Shown one piece after another: positions 1-12,270 of a stretch of DNA of 64,000 nucleotides. The position numbers and the translations under genes are program-made. Location: positions 40,834,616 to 40,898,615 of the forward strand of contig NW_026555335.1 in the NCBI RefSeq assembly GCF_029017545.1, written 5' to 3'. The DNA comes from Prosopis cineraria. Lineage: Eukaryota > Streptophyta > Magnoliopsida > Fabales > Fabaceae. The notes beneath the pieces were generated by a model. That model saw only the letters and a list, made by a program, of their open reading frames with translations, ran no database searches and had not been told where the DNA came from. The first letter of the stretch is position 1. Every line of letters starts with the position of its first letter.

Positions 1-564
1 AGATTGATTGATGATGATGATTGTAATATTTTGTGCTTAAAAGTGAAATCAAAACAATAATTTGTTGAGGTATGCCCATGAAAAATGCCCACACGCTGCA
101 TGCTAGATTAATCTGGATAAAAAATCTAGGCTATCAGAGCTCATACAAAAAATCATTTCAATTGTATTTTTTATGTAAGATTGAAGTTAAAAATATAAAA
201 CGCATATTCAATTACCTCATAGAAAAAAAAATTGTTTTAGTAAAATTTAAATCGTATGGAAAAAGAAATTTCATTACATTGCGCTTGGGTTAGTTTATCA
301 CTCTCTTTCTAATCTACCGGGCCCCACACCCACAAAAATAATAATAATAATAAAAAAAAATTCTCGAAACCTTTCCTGTGCAAGAGGTGTGAAGGCTTGA
401 CACCCCTGAGCTAGGCCCCACCACAATATTGATCCACTCATGGCTAATCCCTTCAACGGCTCATTCTCTAACTCCAATTACTATTATGCCCTGGCTCCCC
501 CCCACAATTATCAGCTATCAGCCTATCACCCTGTCCCTCGTCGGCTCGTCCTTAACCCTCACAT
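1..564. other. Intergenic, upstream of the first gene
   Basis: AT-rich to about 300, then less biased. I see no coding region or recognisable repeat apart from short A/T runs near 340-360. The right part probably holds promoter sequence of the gene starting at 774. Confidence 0.5.
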
Positions 565-571
565 TATATAT
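565..571 (+). promoter_or_regulatory. Candidate TATA box
   Basis: TATATAT lies about 200 bp before the ATG at 774, in an otherwise fairly GC-balanced stretch. Position and sequence fit a plant core promoter. This is inference from spacing only; no transcript start is known. Confidence 0.35.
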
Positions 572-773
572 CTTCGTATAACCCACTGCTAAGCTTGGAC
601 TGCGTGCCAGAGCGAGCACTGAGCGCTGAATGATTGGGTTCATCGTCTCCCGCTCCATCACTTCTCACACAATCCTACAATTACCAATCCCTTCTTCCTT
701 CCTACTACTTCGTTAATCCCATCTATTCTTCTATCGATTCGCTCGATTTCACTGCAAAATTCAAGGTTCTAAT

Positions 774-1289
774 ATGTCCCGCAAGGAGCCCGAATCCGCC
801 GCCGACGACAGACCCAACAGTCTCCTAGCCAACACGCGCTGCTGCTTCTGCTTCCCCTGCTTCGGCTCCCGCCCTTCCCCCACCGTCGGCCTCGCCTGGT
901 GGGAGCGCGTACGAGCTACTTCATGGTCTCACTCACGCGCGCACGCTTCTCCTATTACCGAGGATCGCTGGTGGTCGCGCGGCCTCAGGGCCCTCAAGAA
1001 GATCCGTGAGTGGTCCGAGATCGTCGCTGGGCCGAGATGGAAGACGTTTATCAGGAGGTTCAACCGGAATAGAAGCGGCGGCGGCTGCAAGCACGGGAAA
1101 TACCAATACGACCCCTTGAGCTACGCCTTGAACTTCGACGAAGGCCCTAACAACCAGAACGGCGATTGCGAAGACAACGGCTACGACGGATACCTCAATT
1201 TCTCCACCCGCTACGCCGCCACGCCTGGCTCAATCCCGTTGAAATCTGTTGATGCAGCTCCGGGCAAGGACGTTGCGCTATTCGCTTGA
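774..1289 (+). CDS. Plant-specific uncharacterised protein (171 aa)
   Basis: A one-exon gene whose codons are clearly richer in G+C than the flanks. The product is basic in the middle and has no signal peptide or membrane segment. Blocks I recognise from an uncharacterised land-plant family: a Cys-rich stretch CCFCFPCF (residues 23-30), then GLAWWERVR (39-47), then a long conserved core from DRWWSRGLRALKK to GPRWKTFIRRFNRN (64-99), then QYDPLSYALNFDEG (111-124). The CCFCF stretch could be a lipidation or metal site, but that is a guess. The ATG at 774 is chosen because the Cys block and core follow in one frame. Function is unknown to me; some plant annotations call such proteins stress-induced, which I cannot verify here. 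Confidence 0.85.
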   Translation: MSRKEPESAADDRPNSLLANTRCCFCFPCFGSRPSPTVGLAWWERVRATSWSHSRAHASPITEDRWWSRGLRALKKIREWSEIVAGPRWKTFIRRFNRNRSGGGCKHGKYQYDPLSYALNFDEGPNNQNGDCEDNGYDGYLNFSTRYAATPGSIPLKSVDAAPGKDVALFA

Positions 1290-2646
1290 AAATTTGCTGA
1301 GTGCGCCGTACAAGCTAAGGTGCGTGTGGGGTAGTGCGCTGGAAGAGACACATCATGAGTTGGAATAGATGACAGAAACGCACGAGACGCTGATCACGCG
1401 AGGTTTACGCGCTGCTGTTACTAGTGGTTCGCTGGCTGCGTCTCGTCGCTTACTTTTTCATTTTTGGCCTCCTTTGTTTATACGGTATTTTTTTTTTTCT
1501 AGTGAATATTGTATCTGTCTATGTATGTAAAATAATAATTTCCTTTTGGTGGTTGGTAACGTATAAAAATACAAACGGCGGCGTGTTGCTATTGAGATGA
1601 GTATACAAAGGGCATGGGATAAAGGAGGATTTGGCTTGTAAGTTGTAATACTCAATTCTCTCCTTCGGTTTTCTGACTATTGTCTCTTCTGTTGGGAGGG
1701 TGGGGTTTGCTGGTATCAACTGCAAGAAAGATAATGTGGCCTTTAAGGGAAATGCACTGTGTATTATATTTTATTCATTATATGTTGTCGTTTTTATTGA
1801 ACCAGTCCGAATGGATGCCTTGCCTTTCTTTTTAATTTTTATTGATCTTCTGTTGTTTTAGTGGAAAAATGGTATTAACCATGTTGCCGGAATTTGATAG
1901 GTTAGGTTAGATTATGGGGCAATTTAAGCAGAATATGGGGTCACGTCTAAGAATCACATTCTTGAGTGCTACCTGCATCTTGTCCTCTCGCCCAAGAGAA
2001 TAAAAGGGCCAAAAAAAAAAAACTTACCCAACCCGGATTGGTGGGTCAGACCTGGGAAATTGATAAACCAGGCTCTGCTCAATTGATCAAGAGGTTTGGG
2101 CGGGTTGATAAGAATGAATTTTTTGCTTTTCTTTTCCTTGCTAAGCGTAAAAAGACATTGTTGAGTTAAGAAAAGAAAAGAAAAAATAGTAGACTCTTAG
2201 ATTTGTGCTTTGATAACTCCATTTTGTTCGATGTAATTTATACGTGAATGTTCTATTTACTTGTGATTCAATGTCTTTTTATTTGAATATTATTCTTTTG
2301 AATAGTATATATAAATATTTTTGCATATTTTAATTACTTTGATTGGGTTGATGATCATGTCAGTGTTCAGTACCTTATGAATACAGTTTATAGAAATCTT
2401 TAGGAAAAAAATTATCAGCCACATTGTACTAATTTGAAAGAAGTAATGTATTATTTTATCTCCACTGTTTTATCTCTCATATTTTCTTTCGACGTCCGTT
2501 TTTACATTTATTATTTTTTATCCTGTGCATGGGTGTGCGCCATGCTCCAAACTCCGCACTCCACATCAGATTAGCCTTTGATACGTGCAGGAGTGTCTGA
2601 CAAGGAACAATGCGATTACAACACAGTGAAGAAACTTGCCCAATGA
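1290..2646. other. Intergenic with 3' UTR of the upstream gene
   Basis: Probably carries the 3' UTR of the 774-1289 gene in its first few hundred bases. The remainder is AT-rich with homopolymer runs. The open frames on either strand are short and lack codon bias or family resemblance. Confidence 0.5.
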
Positions 2647-3419
2647 TATAATATCTTGAAAATTATCCTCTTAAGTAATTAAATTAATAAATGATAAATA
2701 TATAAATTTAAGCATAAATGAGTTTAAAGACAGTTAGAAATAATTATTGAATTTGGCTTTAACCTTTGAATTGGGTTTTGAAATGAATTGGGTTACTTAG
2801 ACTCGAACTGTAGATAAAAATTGAATTTTGGCGCATTATGCATTATGTTGTAGCATAAAAATTTACACTATAATATGATTTTCAGAACCAATTTTTTAAA
2901 AAATGTGAAAAATGTCTGAAACAAGGAGAAAGAAGACAAAAACAGAGGGAGGGCAATGAAGAAAGTAGTTGCTTTGTTAAGGCATCAACTTTTGGACATT
3001 TTAAAAGTGATTAAAGCTTAATTTCATCTAGGTATGCTTTCCTTATCTCTTCTTTTCTCTACATGTTTTGAAAGTGAGGTTTGAAGTTGGGAGATAAGAA
3101 TTTTCTAATCTAGGGCTATGGGTCCAAATTTATTGATCTAAATGGGACTAATGAGAGTTGTTTGAGTTATTTAATCCTACATATAGTGGTTTTATGCGTC
3201 TATAAAAGTGACTTATGAATTATGAACAAATTTGTGCATTAAAATGCTATTAGTGATAAAGGTTAGAATTGTTGGAAGCTATTATTGGTGGTAAATGGAT
3301 TTAATGAAGTTAATTAAAGTTAATGAAAGTTAATAAATCTAATGTTGTAATTAAACTCAAGAGTTGAGAGTTTTGGGTGATTAAAATGTTTAAATTTGAG
3401 AATTGAAAGCCGTGATTAA

Positions 3420-3903
3420 AAAATTAGATCGAATTGGATTGTTAGACTGATTCAACTATTGACGATCTGGATTTCAGCTCAGTCAGCATGTAAAAATTGT
3501 TTTAGAGGTCACGTCATTTTAGATAGGTAGTCAAATCAGGAATCGAGATTAAGCTAGAAACCAGACCCGATTTTCAAAAATCAGACTGTTTAAAAAAAAT
3601 TTAAAATTTTTTGATCAACTTTTTTAAAAAAATGACCAATTTTTTTAAGTATTTAATGTTATGTTGTATCATGTGGCTTTTTAAGTCATGATAAACTTAA
3701 AATATCTAGTTTTATTTTTAAGTTAAGCAATAATTTCATATTTATTTCTTATATTTAGATTGTTATATACATATATAATTTTTTAATTTAATTATTACAT
3801 CACTGATTTGACTATTGGTCCAACCAAGTTGAATCATGTGAACCATGAACTGCTGACTTTTTCGATTTAATATCCAATCTAATTTTAAAAACATTTGTTG
3901 GAG
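3420..3903. mobile_element. MITE-like insertion with 8-bp target duplication
   Basis: A 484-bp block missing from the sister LTR copies. It is flanked by the direct repeat GTGATTAA at 3412-3419 and 3904-3911. An 8-bp duplication is usual for the hAT superfamily. Weak inverted similarity exists near the ends (AAAATTAGAT on both sides). It contains phrases such as ATTGGTCCAACCA that are common in plant hAT-type MITEs. Superfamily assignment is tentative. Confidence 0.5.
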
Positions 3904-5021
3904 GTGATTAATTTGTGACATTAATGATAATTTTGGGTTGTTGAATGATATATTAAGGATTATTTAAGTTTTTGAGAGCTAAATAAAGTTGATGGGATTT
4001 AATGAACTTATTGAATATGAAGTTGATCTTGTAGTTAAAAAATTTAATTATTAAAGTATGAAATTAGATGTTGAAAGTGGTAATTTTAATTATTATTAGT
4101 AATGAGTGTCAATTTTAATTGTAGATAACCTTGTGAAGTATTGATGACCTTGAATTTAGCTTGAACAGCAAGTTGTGATTGAAGGGTAACTTTCGACCTC
4201 TCAAAGGTTTGAAATAACCGAAAAAAATTAGCTTGTGCATTTGTTTAATTAATTGATTATATGTGAAAAGACTTATTTGAAAACCATGACATATTGTAAA
4301 ACTATATTTGATGTAAGTTGTGGTAATATAAATAAGTTTAGATGATGTGATGAAATTGATGTGAATGGCATTTGTAAAAAATATGCTATATATGATTGTT
4401 GTTGTGAGTAGATATTAAAGTGTACAAGGGTGCCTATAAAAAAAATTGTGAATTAAGACTTGCGTTGAGCATGACTGTGTTTGTGATATTGATAAGCATG
4501 ATATGATAAGATTGAGGTCAATAAAAGTTGCATGCTATTGGTGGGCATGAATATGCTTGCTATGTTTTGAACATTTGTGCATGGCATGATTATATGAGGC
4601 AAGAGTTCACCTATAAGAAGAGGAGTAGATGTTGTAAATTCACATATTATTGATGGCTTACCATTAGAATCGAAAGCTAGCCAGATTGCCAATTGTTAGA
4701 ATCGGGAGGTATTTATTGTCCGATTGTTGCATAGGGACTGTCCCACTTGTTCTACGAGGGACTTAAATCTAATTAGTTTTCACCGATTCATGAAGAGGCT
4801 AGATTAGGAGTACAACATTCCATGATTGTTAGTATTGAAGAAAACTGTGTCGCATAAGTAAGTGTAATACTCTTGGCCTGACAGCTCCTTATAAGTGAAA
4901 AGTTTGGGAAATCCAAGTTCATGGACATAGCCTACTAAATAGCCACCAATTTCATGTTGAAAGTATCAGAAAGGTATAAAGTTGGCGGTGATCATGTATA
5001 TCACATCACAGCCATATCGTT

Positions 5022-5230
5022 GTTGTTATTGTGGTTTGGCATAATTTGACTGAGGCATATGGTTGTTAGTATTATAACCTTATATGTGTTTTGATGCATA
5101 TTATTATATGACCACATGGTTGTTATTTTTACGATCTTGGATGTCTTACGAAGGATACATGGTTGTTATTGTTGTAGCCCTTGCTTGCTAAGTAATCTAA
5201 TGTTACATGATTGTTAGTTTTGTAACTATA
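5022..5230 (+). repeat. Interspersed CATGGTTGTTA sub-repeats within the LTR
   Basis: Five degenerate copies of a roughly 24-nt unit built on CATGGTTGTTAGTATTGT occur with irregular spacing. The copy at 57574-60494 carries the same unit three times, on the other strand, at about 58690-58840. Confidence 0.6.
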
Positions 5231-6350
5231 TAAAATAGGTGGTTTTATATGTGAATATGTTTCATTTGAATATGCGATTTGCATCACTATAATTAATTAA
5301 CATACATTTGTATAGGCTAGATTAACCTTTGTTACTGAGTAATTGTACTCAATTCTTTATTTAATATTTTACAGGCATTAGTTTCGAGCAAGACAAAGGG
5401 AAGGCACTATAGGCTTAGGAACTCAGTTTTCTACTGTAAGCCTCTCATAATTTTAGATACATATGTGTAATTAATTGAAATTACTAATTAGGATGTTCAT
5501 ATTTAATTATTATTTGCGCTATTGAATATTGACTATTGAAATGTGTATTTTTGGACCCTAATACATGTGGTATCTTTTTAGTTGAAAGATATGAGCAAAG
5601 TTAAAATACTAGTGCAAGTATAAATTTGATTATATGCATGTTTGTATTGAATTATATTGAATTTTGAAGTCAAAAAGCCTCCCCCTGCTATTTCTAAAAT
5701 CAAGGGGTTAATGATTGAAATTGTGAAATATATAAAATCAGGTTATTATGTTGTGTTACATAGGTTGTCCTGAGTCTTTTGAGTGTGATTTAAGGGTGGT
5801 TGTGAGCATATGATACTTGGTTGTGATTTTGGACACCTAGTTATCTTTTAAAAGCAAGAAATGAATGAGTTTGCATTTTGATATTCTACTTTTGATTGAG
5901 AAATCACTTGAATGTGAAACTAATGTGATTAGTTAGAGCTTGAAAAAAGCTTTCTATAGACATCTAATTCACCTCAATCGAATATCGAATGAAGATTTAG
6001 GATGCATCAAAAATTTGGTTAAGAAATCTGACATGAAAGCTTGTTGCTATCATGAGTTTTACAGTTTATGCCACAATTAAAAATTTTATGCTGCAGCGTA
6101 TTTTGTCAGAATTCTTTATTTTTTCTCTTTGGACTTCAATTTGATGTTATCTTACTTGATATGATGTTCATACTTTTATATATAGGTTTTACTCTAACTT
6201 CTGTTTATAAAATAATTTTATAACATTTTAAGTTTTAAAAACTTAAGATTTTATTTATGTAAATTTTGTAAACTTAATAATTTATTTAAGTTAGTCTCAT
6301 GATTATCTTAATTTTAAAGTTAATTGTGAATTAGTAAGAGAAACCTTATA

Positions 6351-6680
6351 GATAGTCCCAATCTGAGGTTTGATTTTCAATTTTACGGTTTTAACAATAA
6401 AAACAACTGGATAAAAACGCGATGCTCTATACCTAGCCGCATCGGCTCATTTCCAATGTATCAGACACAAAAAGTGTAACAATATAGACGAACCTATGTT
6501 TACAGGACACATATCGGCGTCCCCGGTGAATCAGATTGGGATAACGTTAGTATTTCCAACGTATCCGTGATTCTAAGCTAGTCAACACTATCTCCCTCAA
6601 ACTGAGGTTGCAATGTGCAATTATCCTAGGCCTAATAATATCAGCAGACAGGTTGAATCTACCATTGCAACATGGACTCG
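6351..6680 (-). mobile_element. Possible Copia 3' LTR and polypurine tract fragment
   Basis: Read on the minus strand, a purine-rich run TTTGAGGGAGA at about 6590-6600 is followed at once by TGTTGACTAG. This is the usual arrangement of a Copia polypurine tract followed by the 3' LTR start. No pol domain could be recognised upstream. The assignment rests on this one junction and is weak. Confidence 0.3.
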
Positions 6681-7088
6681 TACATGGAGATGCCATGAGG
6701 TCTTGCCTTCAATCAATATCTAGCTATAAATGTTTCACGACAAGTATGGCCTTCCTTAGAATTTAGAAACATGACCAACCAAAGCAAAGGCTTCCTCGAC
6801 GGGCCTCCCTAATGGACTAAATTGTAGATGTCAACCCCACATGATGTCTCTTTCACTCCAAAATCGTCATCATTCATCAACATATACAACATCAGGAGGA
6901 AAACCCTCTCGCTCATTACTTGTCCTGCATGATAAGATAATACAAGGAACACGGGGAGGAAAATCTTCTCAACCATTGACACACAATTCCTAAGTACCAA
7001 CCACCACTGCATTTTATATTAAATTAAGTAGACGGAAAATCCTTTACCACAGAAAACACACATCATAAGTTGTTCTAGAAGAGTTCTA

Positions 7089-7119
<31 letters not shown>

Positions 7120-7352
7120 TGGTTCCCTAAAGTGGATTTGTACTTTAATCACAACATGCATCTTGTCTTATCTATTGCCTGAACTAGCTCCAAATGACAA
7201 ACAAATTCTAACATGTTATATCATGCTAAAATATAGAATGTTTATAACAAGTCCTATCATTTACAAGTCATGGATAGTACAGTTCATTTACCAAATTCCC
7301 TGCAACACCGCGTACCCATCTAATTTTCATTGAAAAACATGCTATTCAATAA
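6681..7352. other. Intergenic and 3' flank of RDR2
   Basis: No recognisable gene. It contains a TTA microsatellite at 7091-7120. The last 100-200 bases probably hold the 3' UTR of the RDR2 gene, which ends at 7353 on the minus strand. Confidence 0.45.
7091..7120. repeat. (TTA)n microsatellite
   Basis: About ten perfect TTA units in a row. Confidence 0.9.
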
Positions 7353-10300
7353 CTACGAGTTTACCCTCAGTTTTTTCCCCTTCCTAGACTTTATATGCAA
7401 TAAAATGTCCCCTAAGATCCATGGAAAACTCAGAAAACTAGAGCCCTCCTGGTTATATGGAGGGTGATAGGTAACATGATACCAAGCACAGGCCATTTGC
7501 ATTTTTTCATGTGGTTGGCAACTACTTTCAAACCAATGTTTAACTTCATGCTGCAAATTCTTCACCGATAACAGAATCCGATCCTTCATATCTCCGTATC
7601 TCCTGTTATCACGCTGCAAATATGAAGCACGGCTTCGCAAGTTACCAGTCAGCAACTCATCCTCAGTCTCGGCTCCATAGAAGTTCATTAAAGATTTCAT
7701 TTTCTCAGCATACATATCTCTATGAAATTTTGCAGCCTCAAGAAAGTCCTCAAAACCATCCACCTCAAGTTCACGATCATATGCTTCTGCTAGTTTCTCA
7801 GACCACCAATCAGAGTTGGACCTTTGCTGCAAGATCAACTCGACTATGGTTCGGTATAGTTTTCCCAAAACCCCCTTCGAGATATACATTGGTTTTCCTA
7901 CCCTCTCCATGAAATCAGGAAACTCTCTCGGTTTCAAGGCTCTTGGCATTTCAGCAGGTGTTCCAGTCTTTGCAAAGTCAACAGCCATGGAGTGAAGCTC
8001 CGCTAACCCCAGACATTTTCTACTCAGAGCCTTCTCAGGTTCACGGTCTGCATGAACCAGATGAGCCGTAGAGATAGCACCTAAAGTATCATTGATCATG
8101 TAATCAACAAAAAATTGTTGGATCTCCTGCACACACAGGTGTGAACAAATAAGGAACAATTTCACATTCATTAATATTAGATAATGGTCAAGTCTAAACT
8201 GAACTGTGCCAAAAACTACCTTCATTGTCACCTCATGATCCATTACACGAGGCCTCCTTGAGCAGTCCATTGGAGCCACTGTTTTGCATGGGATTAGGTC
8301 TTTATCCCAGCTTATGAAATATAAATCACCATCAAGATCGCCACCAGAGCATTCATTTGGATGTGGCCTGTAGACCAAGAGATGTGTTTTCACTCCGTAG
8401 CAGCAATAGATCAGAACTATAAAATATCTACTCTCATAAGTAAATCTTCACAAGACAATATATGCAATATCTACTTTTAACAGATAGGTAACAACAGAAA
8501 TGAAAGGTATGCCCCTAACAATGCGCATTGGAATACCAAACTTTTGATCAGCTGGTAGCATCAGATTGTAATCAACCTAAAAACATGACTAATGACTCTA
8601 AATACAAGCAGAGAATAAAAACACAAACAGCAGAAATGGTATGGCCTTTTGGAAGACGACGATAACATCTATCAAGTCCATGTAAAAATCTTCTATACTT
8701 ACCTAGGCCCTTTTTGGGGGAAGACAAGGCAATCTCTCAAACTGTTCTCCTCTAATTCAACATCAAAGATAGCATCAAGGACTCTGATGTCTCCTGGGTG
8801 TAGACAAGGATTTTTTGTGACGACCACCTTGCCCACTATTACACATGTGCTCTCATCCACTTTCCTTAAGCTTTCATGTCCACATTCAAGCTCAGATTTT
8901 GTCATGGTTATGCGGACATACACTTGACCATAATTTAAAAGACCAGTTTCATCCAAGCAACCAATTAAAACCCGACCTTTAGGGACAAATATTCGGCATC
9001 TACTTTTCAAATCAGATAACTGGTACTCATAATAAGACCTAAGCATCATTGATAAGTAAGGTTCAATGTCTGGTTCGTAACCTTGATGCAACATCTTCAC
9101 TAGAATGTTTTTTGAATCTGCACCACTTAAACTCTCTAAAACATTCAAAGCTGCCTCTCTAATATTCAACATTTTTGCTAATAAAGACAGCTGATCCTGC
9201 TGCAATGCCTCGAATACCTCATCTTCTATTCCTAAGGTGGACAACAGGGTTATAATCTCTCGATTCAGAAAGCAAGGCATAGCATCACTCCATTTAGTGA
9301 CATTAAGCATTGTGCTGCTGGATTCAAACTTAAGCATATTTTTGCGCAATGATAACTTCCTGAAAGAATATTGATCAACAGCAATGACACCCTTGTATCC
9401 ACCATAGCGAATTTGGAAGGCTGATGGAACATGGTCCAATTTACACTTCTCTGCTACTTGCTTGGCAAAAGATTGTGAAATTTTTCCAATACCATCAGAG
9501 AAACAATAGGTTGTACCATCATCAGAGGTTACTTCAATATCTGGAATTAACTCCACATCCCGTGTAGGAACTTCAAGGGTTTGCATGGAAGAACTGAACA
9601 ATTGACCCATCCTTGCTGCACATTTAGAGACACTGGGTATCACTTTGAACCTTCCCATCCATTCTCTAATATCATCTGCTGTCACACTATCATTAGAAGC
9701 AAACATCCAAACAGAATTTGACCTGAGTTGACTTGCTGAATAGGCCAGAAATTCAAATCTTTTAGTCCCAATTATAATCCCATCTTGAAGAATAGTCAAT
9801 ATCCGCTTATATATTTCAGTTTCAAAAGACTTTGGAAAGATGCCCTTTTGAATGCTAGTGGAGACTGCACCAGTTGGAAGCTTACTCCAATCCTCTTCAA
9901 CGAAAGTAACTCTAATGAAGTCTGAAGCATATGATGCAAAATGCTTTACCACATAATTAGAGGTTTCAAGCTCAGGACCAAGACAATAAATCTTTGATGG
10001 GGTAATCAAGGCTCTATGGCAGCTCATGATGTTATTATCTGTCAACCTTTTATGTGAAGATGGCGGAATAGTTCTTTTTTTACACCTTAGCACATGTAAC
10101 TGACTCTTCACATATTTTAGGGGTTCATAACATGTGGAATTCAGGTTGTGCAACTTCTGAAGAATTACAGCAGAAGTTTCTTCATTTAAGGTGCTGAACG
10201 AATCAATCAAATCATCATCTACTGATGCAAAACTTATTTTCTGTGTATGAACAAGAGAATTGAGTTGAAAAATAATTTCATATTGTAACTTTGAATCTGA

Positions 10301-11962
10301 ACCACACTTTACAAGTGGAACTATTTCTGCTGAAGAACAGAATTCTTCCCCATCTTCTAGAATTAGATCATTTAAATTCTCTCTGTAGAGTGGGAAACTT
10401 CGAAAAATATCCACAGCTAATGGTTCTTCTTCAATTACCCAACAAAACGATGTCGAGTGTCCAATTGACTTCATAGGCGAGAAGTCTGTTGTCCGTACCC
10501 AAACAAATTCAAAATCCTCCCGACAAAAGTGGTACCTATCAGCTTTAAATTTTGATGCTATATTTGGCCCAGCGATTTTTTTATAGATCTTTGGTCCATA
10601 TTTGAGCTGAAATGAACAAATGTGGCAGTCAGTTTTATAAGAGGGCAAAACAAATATTTAACTTTACCTTAAGAAGATAAGAAATGGTCAAAATGAAAGA
10701 GCCAATAATGATAAAAGCTATAAGTTCTATTATACCATGGATTGTGACAGTAGAAAAAACATCTGACAGATCAACAAAGTGACTATGAAAGCCATACTTC
10801 CAATACACATAATAACCATACAGCATTATTTCATATGCAGAAATTCAAACCATATTTAGCTCATTCAATCAATTAAATGACAATGAGAAGTTGAATGGCT
10901 ATAAGTTTTTAGAAATAGAAGTAGCCTTTCGGTCTTTTTGTTGTTCATGTTACAAGTCACTGAAAACACCAACACAACAACTATGCTTCACAAGGGTAAA
11001 ACAAACTGTCAAAATATTTCAGTGGTCATCAACATCCTGAGCCCTGACGCATCTTGTGCAATTGTACTTCACCCAATATTATGACACAGAAAAATAAGAA
11101 CTTCAAACCACTCAAGAACACTTGTAATTACTGACTTTTGTACTAACCAGAGTCCAGAACCTTACAATCTTTGTCTTCTGGAAATAATCTGGCTGTTGAA
11201 GAAAACTTAACGAACTTTTACTCTGGTTTCAGGAAATCCTACCAATAATTAGTTAATTTATCTACACATCAAGCCAAATCTTTTCTCCACCCTATATTCC
11301 CAATATTGGCACTTTCTGCGAGAATATGTCTCAAGGTCAATGAATTCCAAGTAGATGGGAAAAATTACATAGCTACAAATTACGTTCACCTAGATACATG
11401 AAACAACAGCAACAATTTTAAGGCATACCTTCAGAAGTAGTGCATTCAGTTTTCCTTCCCCAATAAAATACCCATTTGTCTCCAATATATCCTGAAATAT
11501 TATTTCCAGTTTGTAACACTCTTTCTCTTGCCAGACCCAAAACTCAGCCCTCTCCCTCTCGGGCATGATCCATCCTCTCACACCCTCCCAGGATTCCAGC
11601 ACACTCATACAGTTCTCTTTAACCATAAAACCCGCATGCAAGACCCCATTGTCGACCCGGTTTCTCGCATTGGCAGGTCTGAAGACGATGTCGTCTGAAG
11701 TCTCAGAGATTTTGAGGTAGTGGGATTTGAAGACAAGGCGGTCTTGAAGAGAAAGCGATTGAGCTTTCGCTTTGGCGTCGAGGGTAACGAACTGGACGCG
11801 GCCGAAACCCCGTGACTTCCAGTTCTTGCGCTCCGTAAAGATTTCCAAGGCGAAGACTGAGTCATGACCGGTTATGGACTCCAGAAATTCTAGGAGCTCT
11901 TTGGCTACGGCAGAATGGGGTATGTTGGAGATTCGAACTGTGGGATTGTTTTGCCAACCCAT
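7353..11962 (-). CDS. RDR2: RNA-dependent RNA polymerase 2 (RDR2), four exons
   Basis: Converts Pol IV transcripts into double-stranded RNA for 24-nt siRNA production in RNA-directed DNA methylation; it acts in the nucleus. Exons on the minus strand: 11962-11429, 10606-8703, 8367-8220, 8126-7353. All three introns are GT-AG. The joined product is 1119 aa, close to the roughly 1130 aa usual for RDR2. Residues 7-100 form the RRM-like N-terminal region (VRISNIP, WKSRGFGRVQF). The catalytic core includes KISQSFAKQVA, QIRYGGYKGVIAVD and KNPCLHPGDIRVLDA. The metal-binding loop GGDLDGD has its DLDGD at residues 823-827, shared across the exon 2-3 join. RDR2 rather than RDR1 or RDR6 is called from alignment to remembered Arabidopsis RDR2. 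The ATG at 11962 opens straight into the RRM-like region. The frame looks intact. Confidence 0.93.
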
Positions 11963-12270
11963 TGAAAATGGAGAGCCAAGAAAGGGCCTATAACAGAATC
12001 ATACGAGCGGCTTTCCGATACAGAGGAAGCCCATGCCGACCGAGGAAAAGAAGTGGCGATACGGCCTAGAAAAGCGATTGGAATTTTAGACGAAATGGAA
12101 AAACTGTGGAAATTTAAGTGTGGAGGTCATAGTTCATACGAGTCACGAGTCAAAAAGAAAAACCCTAGTCACGAATTGAATTCAATTCAACACGCGTTGA
12201 GTTACTTTAGATCATGTTTGCTACAGAGGAATGAAGGAGAGGTACTGGAATTGGAATAGACTAATTCCAA
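11963..12270. other. 5' flank of RDR2
   Basis: Short upstream region that must hold the RDR2 5' UTR and promoter on the minus strand. No clear TATA box was found. A 68-aa open frame on the plus strand here shows no family resemblance. Confidence 0.4.

Larger units (their letters stand above)
2647..6350 (+). mobile_element. LTR-like unit, family A copy 1 (degraded)
   Basis: A non-coding copy of the about 3-kb repeat found five times in this window. Its start resembles the TGTAACATCTTG start of the copy at 50286, and its end ACCTTATA resembles the ACCTTACA end of the copy at 53936-56987. The terminal TG and CA have apparently decayed to TA. The stretch 6115-6350 aligns closely by eye with the reverse complement of about 53940-54180. 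A 484-bp MITE at 3420-3903 accounts for part of its extra length. No target duplication is visible, so the ends are approximate. The Gypsy (Tekay-like) affinity is inferred from the end motif only. Confidence 0.6.

Noticed and set aside
7353..8393. 346-codon open frame read as one protein
   Set aside because: It runs through RDR2 exons 3 and 4 and the 93-bp intron between them. Its first residues (before PHPNECSGG) are intron sequence, and it does not start with a conserved ATG.
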